Of a stretch of DNA of 11,584 bases, positions 6,216-11,584 are shown piece after piece. Position numbers and translations under genes: made by a program. Positions within the stretch are counted from its first letter, which is position 1. The number at the start of each line of letters is the position of its first letter. This DNA is from Treponema primitia ZAS-1 (GTDB lineage: Bacteria; Spirochaetota; Spirochaetia; Treponematales; Breznakiellaceae). The notes beneath the pieces are model-generated. The model did no database searches, was not told where the DNA came from, and saw nothing but the letters and a program-made list of their open reading frames with translations. The stretch spans positions 1-11,584 of the forward strand of contig NZ_AEEA01000013.1 of the NCBI RefSeq assembly GCF_000297095.1, read 5' to 3'.

Positions 6216-6718
6216 TAATACGAAACAATGACCCCAGGGCAAGTATTTACCCTGGGGCTTGTTTGTATTTTCCGGATTACTTTATTATTTTCCATTTGAA
6301 GGTTTAAAACATACATCCCAGACGATTTATTTAATATTCTTATTATTTTTTTTTCTTCTAATACCTTTGCAACATTTACACCTATTACAATAGCTGTTGC
6401 TGTTACAACTATTCCACCAACAACCTTTAACCCCGTCTCTACCTGTCTCGATTTTAATTCACCGGTCTTACACCATCGTGCAAAATGCTCACAGTTATAG
6501 AAAATCAGGTCATATTCACCTTTTTGTTTACCAATAAGCGAATACGCCCGACGAACTATTTCGTTAGGCGTAAAAGTCTGCTCCATTGAGCTATCCACAT
6601 GACCGGCATTGCCTTTAAGAAATACTTTCAGGCTTGTTTGCTGAATAAATGCATCCTTTGATGAAAGTTCAAAACCATTCTTGAGGGCAGCGGATGGCGA
6701 AGGTAAATGTTTTTGAAA
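6212..6718 (-). pseudogene. 5'-truncated LRAT-family (NlpC/P60-like) protein
   Basis: The frame is open from 6718 down to the TAA at 6214-6212. An in-frame TAA sits immediately upstream at 6721-6719, with no ATG in the first 40 codons; the first usable start is a GTG at 6598 with a poor ribosome site. The sequence upstream of that GTG (...LKNGFELSSKDAFIQQTSLK) fits LRAT proteins, so the gene has lost its 5' end rather than starting at 6598. The motif YNCEHFARWCKTG holds the catalytic Cys of the LRAT family. The N-terminal His region (HxxIY...H) is missing. A single membrane segment (VVGGIVVTATAIVIGVNV) follows the domain, as in many LRAT proteins. Intact relatives are acyltransferases or phospholipases acting on membranes. 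This copy is probably inactive. Confidence 0.7.
6231..6264 (+). terminator. Rho-independent terminator closing the module
   Basis: CCCCAGGG (6232-6239) pairs with CCCTGGGG (6250-6257) around a 10-nt loop and is followed by CTTGTTTGTATTTT. It lies 16 bp after the TerB-like stop. The hairpin also falls inside the 3' end of the convergent LRAT frame, which has no T-rich run on its own side, so it works best for + transcription. Confidence 0.8.
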
Positions 6719-6733
6719 TTACGTAGTAATTTC
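6715..6733. repeat. Palindrome at the LRAT truncation point
   Basis: GAAATTAC-GTA-GTAATTTC has 8-bp arms and a 3-bp centre. It shares the TTAC-N3-GTAA core with the two palindromes around the ATPase gene. The LRAT frame breaks inside it, suggesting a recombination junction. Confidence 0.6.
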
Positions 6734-6843
6734 TACCTATTTATGGGGGCTTGCGGGGGTACCCCCAATTTAGGGCGTGATAATAGTGCGGCTGGGGTGG
6801 GAAGGAACGGGAGGCGGTATGAATTAACAGTATTTATAACTGC
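6734..6843. other. Intergenic DNA with GC-rich inverted repeat
   Basis: No coding potential is apparent. GGGGGTACCCCC (6755-6766) is a perfect 12-bp palindrome preceded by another GGGGG (6745-6749), so CCCCC could pair with either. A purine-rich run (GGCTGGGGTGGGAAGGAACG) follows. It may be debris of an integration event or a terminator for the ASCH-side junction. Confidence 0.5.
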
Positions 6844-6872
6844 TTGAATCATTTCCGCCGATGTTTTATAAT
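6844..6872 (+). promoter_or_regulatory. Sigma-70 promoter of the ASCH gene, leaderless
   Basis: TTGAAT (-35, 6844-6849) and a perfect TATAAT (-10, 6867-6872) are 17 bp apart. The expected transcription start, about 7 nt beyond the -10, is the A of the ATG at 6879. No Shine-Dalgarno exists between the -10 and that ATG. Confidence 0.75.
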
Positions 6873-6878
6873 CTTTCT

Positions 6879-7397
6879 ATGAAAGTTTTATCGATACGGC
6901 AGCCGTATGCTACGCTTGTTTGCAGGGGGATAAAAACTATTGAAAATAGGACTTGGGATACTAAATACCGGGGGAAGCTGCTTATTCACGCTTCGGGCAA
7001 GTCTCTTGCGTGGCCGGAATTAAAGTATATGCCGGATATTTTTACTAAATACCATCTTAAATATTATGGGTATGATCCTCTGCCTAAAGATGCCCCCGAT
7101 TCCTTTAAGGGGTATATTCAATTTCTAAATGAGATAGTTGCGCAGTATGGTTTGGGCGAGAAACTTACTTATAAAATGCCTGTAGGCGAAGCAAAAAATG
7201 CTGCCAGGAAATATGGGTTTATTATGCCTGGCCAATGTATTGTCGGGGAGGCTGAGCTGGTCGATATTATCGATGATTCGCAAGATGAATTTGCTGAGCC
7301 TTCCTGTTTCCATTGGATTTTTGACAAGGCTGTTTTGTATAAAAAACCGATTATGAATGTGATGGGGAAATTGCGGTTATGGGAATATGAAAAATAG
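6879..7397 (+). CDS. ASCH-domain (PUA-like) RNA-binding protein
   Basis: Start 6879 gives MKVLSIRQPYATLVCRGIKT, the canonical ASCH opening; a Met six codons upstream would lie inside the promoter. The 172-residue protein continues with IENRTW, YRGKLLIHAS (the family's conserved strands), a longer insertion with Lys/Tyr-rich helices (about 50-110), and PGQCIVGEAELVDI, FHWIFD, then a terminal beta strand, KLRLWEYE. ASCH domains are PUA-like folds; members bind RNA or modified nucleotides, and some are amidohydrolases of acetylated cytidine. The gene stands alone with its own promoter, is AT-richer than the left-hand genes and is followed directly by an IS, all signs of accessory DNA. The family call is strong; substrate and activity are unknown. 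Confidence 0.85.
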   Translation: MKVLSIRQPYATLVCRGIKTIENRTWDTKYRGKLLIHASGKSLAWPELKYMPDIFTKYHLKYYGYDPLPKDAPDSFKGYIQFLNEIVAQYGLGEKLTYKMPVGEAKNAARKYGFIMPGQCIVGEAELVDIIDDSQDEFAEPSCFHWIFDKAVLYKKPIMNVMGKLRLWEYEK

Positions 7398-7430
7398 TTT
7401 GGTTTTTTTTCATTTTATCAATTTTCTGTT

Positions 7431-7438
7431 TCGGAAGA
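7431..7438. repeat. Left target-site duplication of the IS
   Basis: TCGGAAGA abuts the left end of the IS and recurs at 8737-8744 beyond its right end. An 8-bp duplication is usual for IS256-family insertions. Removing the IS and one copy restores a continuous sequence. Confidence 0.85.
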
Positions 7439-8736
7439 GGACATGTAACAAAATTAGTGTAAACGGCTATACTACTAACAAGGAGCAAGTATGGCCTTTT
7501 CAAAGGAAGTCCTGGATGCAATTCTGAAGGACTATCATGGACCCGATGACTTTTATGGGCCTGAAGGGATCATGAAGCAGCTGACCAAAGCGCTTGTAGA
7601 GCGAACGATGGAAGCTGAACTGACCGAACATCTTGGGTATGAGAAAAACGACGCGGGTGAAAAACAAATCTCGGATCGTCGGAATGGCAAAAACACCAAA
7701 GAGTTAAGAACCGACAATGGGCCAATGACCATCGAAGTCCCCCGGGATCGGGAGGGAACATTTGAGCCCCAAATTGTACCCAAACACCAGCGGGAGTTTC
7801 GGGGATTCGATGATAAAATCCTTTCGATGTACGCTCTGGGACTTACCACCCGCCAAATACAAGATCATCTCAAGGACATCTACGCCGTTGATGTCTCTCC
7901 TGAGCTTATCAGCCGGGTAACCGACGAGGTTAAGGAGTTGGCGAGTGAATGGCGCGGGCGGGTGCTTGAGCCCTTTTACCCGGTACTTTTTCTGGATGCG
8001 CTGCGGGTCAATATCCGCGATGGGGCCACGGTGGTCAAAAAATCCGTTTATTTGGCCTTGGCGATACGTTTGGATGGACAGAAAGAGCTTTTAGGGCTCT
8101 GGATTGAGCAAAACGAAGGGGCCAAGTTCTGGATGAGCATTATGAACGAGCTTAAAAATCGTGGAGTACAGGACATCCTCCTTGCCGCAGTCGATGGACT
8201 CACCGGTTTTCCCGATGCCATTGCTGCGGTGTTTCCCAAAACCGAGGTTCAACTTTGCATTGTCCACATGGTCCGCAATTCAGTTCGATTTGTCCCGTAC
8301 AAAGACCGGAAGGCAGTGACTGCCGGACTCAAAACTATATACCTGGCTCCTTCAGCGGAACTTGCCGCTGAAGCGCTGGACGAGTTCTCGAGTGTCTGGG
8401 ATAAAAAATACCCAATGATTTCAAAGTCCTGGCGGAGTCGATGGAACGAGGTCATACCGTTTTTCAAATTCTAGCCTGAAATCCGGAAAGCGGTTTATAC
8501 GACCAATGCTATCGAGTCGGTTAATTACACGATTCAAAAAATTATCAAACACCGCCAGTCTTTCCCAAATGACGAGGCTGCGGTGAAATTAATTTTTATG
8601 GGCTTGAAAAATATTTCCAGAAAATGGACAATGCCCATACGGGATTGGGGCGCTGCCCTCAATCAATTCGCAATCATTTACGGGGAAGATAGAGTCCCCC
8701 TATGATTACCGTTTACACTAAAAATATTACAAGTTC
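7439..8736 (+). mobile_element. Complete IS256-family insertion sequence (1298 bp)
   Basis: The imperfect 28-bp terminal inverted repeats (7439-7466 and 8709-8736) match at 22 of 28 positions and share the inner core TTAGTGTAAACGG. They are flanked by the 8-bp duplication TCGGAAGA. Length, terminal repeats, duplication and transposase all fit the family. It is inserted 41 bp after the ASCH stop, in the same orientation. The transposase is interrupted, so movement would require a transposase supplied elsewhere. Confidence 0.9.
7491..8705 (+). pseudogene. IS256-family transposase interrupted by an amber codon
   Basis: AGGAG (7481-7485) precedes the ATG. The frame encodes the family's N-terminus, with LTEHLGYEK and RRNGK near residues 45-66, then LFLDAL with the first catalytic Asp (169) and AVDGLTGFPDAI with the second (235). 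A TAG at 8472-8474 stops translation at 327 residues. The same frame continues, with PEIRKAVYTTNAIESVNY carrying the catalytic Glu (342) and a normal end (ALNQFAIIYGEDRVPL) to the TGA at 8703-8705. Repaired, it would be 404 residues, the usual length. A single base change (for example TCG or AAG to TAG) explains it. Two other genes here end in TAG, so amber is a real stop. The truncated product lacks the Glu and should be inactive. Confidence 0.9.
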
Positions 8737-8744
8737 TCGGAAGA
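8737..8744. repeat. Right target-site duplication of the IS
   Basis: TCGGAAGA is an exact copy of 7431-7438, beginning at the base after the right inverted repeat. Both duplication copies being intact suggests a fairly recent insertion. Confidence 0.85.
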
Positions 8745-8822
8745 TGCCATAATTGCGCTCATTCTCTTGTAATAATCGTATTATTATGCAAAAATATTTT
8801 GTTCTAATATAAAATTTTCATA

Positions 8823-8997
8823 GTGCTTGGCACACTTATCTTTACCTCTAGGATTTTTTGGTGCCTGGTACTTTAAAATGAAAAGTAACGCTATCTACGC
8901 TACTGGTAGTGTCCCTCGCGCGAGGGACACTAGGCATTTCCGGTGCCTGGCACCCCTGCGTTGCCTAGTCATTTTTTAAGATTTTGTGCCAGGCACC
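8823..8997. repeat. REP-like cluster of short palindromes
   Basis: Four variants of GTGCCTGGCAC lie at 8823-8833 (GTGCTTGGCAC), 8860-8871 (GGTGCCTGGTAC), 8942-8954 (GGTGCCTGGCACC) and 8986-8997 (GTGCCAGGCACC, the reverse orientation). Between them is a different, perfect 26-bp palindrome at 8907-8932. The stretch 8745-9022 has no coding sign. The arrangement of alternating orientations resembles REP/BIME elements mobilised by TnpA-REP (RAYT) transposases elsewhere in a genome. Confidence 0.75.
8907..8932. repeat. Perfect 26-bp palindrome
   Basis: The left half is TAGTGTCCCTCGC and the right half its exact reverse complement, with no spacer. It differs in sequence from the GTGCC-type repeats around it. 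There is no T-run, so it is not a standard terminator. It could extrude as a cruciform or be a second REP family. Confidence 0.85.
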
Positions 8998-9022
8998 AGT
9001 TTATCCCCTTTACGATTTCCAT

Positions 9023-9391
9023 TCACCAAATCCATTGATCTAATAATTTAATACCTTTTATTTTAACATGTGAATATTTACTTTGCACATAAATAATTTC
9101 AGTTATACCCTTTTCTGTTAAGACATCAGAAACGTATTTAGCGTAACTAAATGTGGTTTTTAGCTTTAATTTTAATTCTTTATCCAGACCGTCTTTGGTC
9201 TTGCTTATTCCATCATGACTGCAATTTTGTGGTAAACATTTGTTGGTTTCATGATTTAATAATTCAATTGCACTCATTATTATTTCTTCCGAAATAGTTA
9301 TGTTACTTTTTTCTAATTTAATTATAATAGGGAGATACCCAATTTTAGAAAGCATTAATTTTCTTATATTCGCTGGAATGTTGTTTGCCAT
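9023..9391 (-). CDS. AT-rich hypothetical protein (122 aa)
   Basis: On the minus strand AAAAGGAGA (9398-9406) lies about 6 nt before the ATG, supporting a real gene. The product begins MANNIPANIRKLMLSKIGYL and has a Lys-rich N-terminus, a mid helix, ISEEIIMSAIELLNHE, two Cys (CLPQNC), and a second half with alternating hydrophobics (LKLKLKTTFSYAKYVSDVLT, then EIIYVQSKYSHVKI), compatible with a small alpha/beta fold. I do not recognise the family. Base composition is clearly more AT-rich than the genes at the left end, suggesting separate acquisition. It is 108 bp downstream of the large minus-strand gene and could share its transcript. Confidence 0.7.
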   Translation of the reverse strand: MANNIPANIRKLMLSKIGYLPIIIKLEKSNITISEEIIMSAIELLNHETNKCLPQNCSHDGISKTKDGLDKELKLKLKTTFSYAKYVSDVLTEKGITEIIYVQSKYSHVKIKGIKLLDQWIW

Positions 9392-9413
9392 TGCAATTCT
9401 CCTTTTGTTTTAT

Positions 9414-9436
9414 CCAAAGTAGAATATCTTCTTTGG
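9414..9436. repeat. Imperfect inverted repeat between minus-strand genes
   Basis: CCAAAGTAGA and TCTTCTTTGG pair with one mismatch around an ATA loop. It lies between the large gene's stop and the small gene's ribosome site. There is no T-run on either strand, so it is more likely an mRNA processing or stability element than a strong terminator. Confidence 0.4.
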
Positions 9437-9499
9437 GAAAAGTAAATGACCAACATCGTATTTCCGTTGTAGCCTGTATAACATAATTAAGACCTCCTC

Positions 9500-11584
9500 C
9501 TACTCCCATCCACCTGCCGTACCAGCTACACTACTTTCCAATGTAACCCCCATTCCGACTGTAGTGTCACGCTTTTTATTTCCATAAGAAACATATACAG
9601 CATGTCCATGGGAGTCATTATTTGCAGTGTTTTTTAGTTCCGCAGATACATTTGAACCATAAATAATGCATCCTGTTGACTTGGTGAAAATTCCTTCATT
9701 ATTAACGTACACACCACCTCCATAAGAAGAAGAAAGAGAAGAAAAAGCCTCATTACCGCTGATTACCCCACCACTTATAGTAAAGGAACCGCTATTCACA
9801 TACACACCACCCCCATAAGAAGAAGAATAACCAGAAGCCGTATTACCGCTGATTTCTCCACCGCTCATGGTAAAGGAACCGCTATCCACATATACACCAC
9901 CCCCATAAGAAGAAGGATAAGTTGGAAAAGAAAGAGCAGTAGAACCAGAAGAAGCCGAATTACCGCTGATTACACCACCGCTCATGATAAAGGAACCGCT
10001 ACCCACATAAACACCACCACCATAAGAATACGGCTTATTAGAAAAAGAAGAAGTAGAAGCCCTATTACCGCTGATTACACCACCGTTCATGATAAAGGAA
10101 CCGCTACCCACATAAACACCACCACCATATGATCTAGCCGTATTACCGCTGATTTCTCCACCGTTCATAGTAAAAGAACCGCCACCCACGTACACACCAC
10201 CTCCATAAGTTGGAGAATCAGTAGAACCAGAAGAAGCCGAATTACCGCTAATCTTAACGCCATCATTTATTTCCAGGACTCCGCCATTATTAACTTTTAC
10301 AAGCGCATTTCCATTGGAATTAATCGCTCCCCGTAAAGTAATGTTATTTTCAAGTATAAAGGTAACTCCGGTGTTAATCACAAATAAACTTGTAAATGTA
10401 TAGGTATTTAAGCTGATGGTTCGTTCTACACTATCGCCCATAAGTGTTATGCCAACTGTCAAACCAGTATACGAAAGAGTAATATTTGATGCTAACTCAT
10501 CTGCGCCAAGAACAATAAAATAATTATCACCGTTCATAGCGTAGGCCGAAATATAATCAAGAGATGAAGCAAGGTTTTGATTGCCGATTTTGTTTGCTGC
10601 AATGACAGAAGTTTTATAAAGTCCGGCAGATACTGGACCTTCTTCCCATTTAGCATAGAGTATTATATTGACCATTACAGTTAATGTAGCGCCAACCGGG
10701 TAACTTATCCCGGTTCCATCGATGGCGGTATTCCATCCATTAAAAGTGTATCCGGATTTATTTAAACTGCTTCTACTGCCGACTATAATATTCGTTCCCA
10801 CATCCGCCGTTTGAACTGACGGCGCTGAACCACTGCCGCCATTTGCATCGTATGTTACGGTAAACACAGCCGATGCATCAGACCACTGCGCATAAAGGAT
10901 AGTATCCGCATTTACCACAAATGATACACCAGCCGCATAACTTGTCCCGGTCCCATCGGTGGCAGTATCCCAGCCGCTAAAAGTGTACCCGGATTTGCTC
11001 AAACTGCTTCCACTGTCGACTGCTATAATCATTCCCGCACTCACCGTTTGCACTGTCGGCACTAAATCGCTACCGCCGTTTGCATCGTATGTTACGGTAT
11101 ATGTAGCCGATGTATTAATTACCCACTGCGCATAGAGGGTACTATTTACATTTACCACAAATGATGCACCAGCCGCATAACTTGTCCCGGTTCCATCGGA
11201 GGCAGTATTCCAGCCGCTAAAAGTATATCCAGATTTGCTCAAATTACTTCCGGTACTGACGGTAATACTTGTTCCTGCATTCACCGTTTGGGGTGATGGC
11301 ACCGAACCGCTACCACTGTTTTCATTGTATGTAACGGTATGCGTAGCTGACGTATTAATTACCCACTGTGCGTAGAGGATAGTATCCGCATTTACCACAA
11401 ATGATGCACCAACCGCATAACTCGTCCCGGTCCTATCGGAGGCAGTATTCCAGCTGCTAAAAGTGTATCCGGTTTTGCTCAAATTGCTTCCACTGCCGAT
11501 TGTTATAACTGTTCCTGCATTCACCGTTTGCGCTGCCGGAGCAGTGCCTGTCGCACCATTTCCATCAAAACTTATAGTATAAAC
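9500..11584 (-). CDS. InlB-repeat plus beta-helix surface-type protein, 3' part
   Basis: The frame is open to the window edge, so the start and any signal peptide lie beyond 11584; the in-frame GTG at 11524 is internal. The visible 694 residues hold four InlB B/Flg_new-type repeats of 79-80 residues (11581-10628; hallmarks TVTYDANGG, SGYTFSGWNTA, GTSYAAG, LYAQW). A linker of about 120 residues with strand-rich sequence follows, then six right-handed beta-helix turns marked YGGGVYV...GSFTMNGG..ISGN (about 10245-9706), and a tail ending SVAGTAGGWE. Such proteins are secreted or surface-attached adhesin-like molecules. The ISGN-type turns are near identical, whereas the Ser-rich loops between them vary from about 4 to 20 residues. 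This architecture is familiar from termite-gut Treponema. The role is inferred; the ligand is unknown. Confidence 0.85.
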   Translation of the reverse strand, partial: VYTISFDGNGATGTAPAAQTVNAGTVITIGSGSNLSKTGYTFSSWNTASDRTGTSYAVGASFVVNADTILYAQWVINTSATHTVTYNENSGSGSVPSPQTVNAGTSITVSTGSNLSKSGYTFSGWNTASDGTGTSYAAGASFVVNVNSTLYAQWVINTSATYTVTYDANGGSDLVPTVQTVSAGMIIAVDSGSSLSKSGYTFSGWDTATDGTGTSYAAGVSFVVNADTILYAQWSDASAVFTVTYDANGGSGSAPSVQTADVGTNIIVGSRSSLNKSGYTFNGWNTAIDGTGISYPVGATLTVMVNIILYAKWEEGPVSAGLYKTSVIAANKIGNQNLASSLDYISAYAMNGDNYFIVLGADELASNITLSYTGLTVGITLMGDSVERTISLNTYTFTSLFVINTGVTFILENNITLRGAINSNGNALVKVNNGGVLEINDGVKISGNSASSGSTDSPTYGGGVYVGGGSFTMNGGEISGNTARSYGGGVYVGSGSFIMNGGVISGNRASTSSFSNKPYSYGGGVYVGSGSFIMSGGVISGNSASSGSTALSFPTYPSSYGGGVYVDSGSFTMSGGEISGNTASGYSSSYGGGVYVNSGSFTISGGVISGNEAFSSLSSSYGGGVYVNNEGIFTKSTGCIIYGSNVSAELKNTANNDSHGHAVYVSYGNKKRDTTVGMGVTLESSVAGTAGGWE

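Noticed and set aside
6563..6569. GTTAGGC resembling an integron attC core site
   Set aside because: It lies inside the LRAT coding frame, has no paired GCCTAAC partner and no integrase is visible.
6726..6740. AATTTCTAC resembling part of a Cas12a CRISPR repeat
   Set aside because: The matching GTAGAT arm is absent, no repeat-spacer periodicity exists and no cas gene is near.
9500..11524. Gene start at the GTG at 11524
   Set aside because: The GTG codes for Val inside a repeat (QTVNAG) and the frame stays open with repeat homology to the window edge.

Overview
The window looks like accessory DNA from a host-associated spirochaete, most likely a termite-gut type Treponema. This is an inference. 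It rests on the beta-helix/InlB-repeat protein at the right end with its ...AGGWE C-terminus, on the dispersed GTGCCTGGCACC-type intergenic palindromes, and on the mix of moderately GC-rich phage/ICE-like genes on the left with AT-richer single genes on the right. No ribosomal or tRNA gene is present to confirm it.

Left part (1-3008, all +): a DNA-recombination/replication block. It starts with the 3' end of a PD-(D/E)XK exonuclease with a C-terminal cysteine cluster, followed by two small hypothetical genes, an AAA_24/Sak4-like RecA-type ATPase, a 34-codon coupled ORF, and a divergent sliding-clamp-like protein. A rho-independent terminator closes the block. Exonuclease, recombinase-type ATPase and clamp are what a phage or integrative element needs for recombination-linked replication. 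The ATPase gene is bracketed by two near-identical palindromes (core GGTTACTWAGTAACC), each just upstream of a start codon.

Middle part (3107-6215, all +): five tightly spaced genes: a DUF6573-like protein, a glycine-zipper membrane/coiled-coil protein, an acidic-tailed helical protein, a 55-residue zinc-ribbon protein, and a TerB-like protein with an acidic tract and an amphipathic C-terminus. Three of them overlap in sequence (11 bp, then ATGA). I know no described system with this exact composition, and it is the best candidate for an uncharacterised module. A terminator ends it.

Right part (6212-11584): a 5'-truncated LRAT-family gene (-) converges on the module. Next come palindromic intergenic DNA, an ASCH-domain gene (+) that appears to be transcribed as a leaderless mRNA, and a complete IS256-family element with imperfect 28-bp ends and an 8-bp target duplication, whose transposase is cut by an amber codon before the catalytic Glu. 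A cluster of REP-like palindromes follows, then an AT-rich orphan gene (-), and finally the 3' part of a large surface-type protein (-) made of InlB-type repeats and a beta-helix, running off the window.
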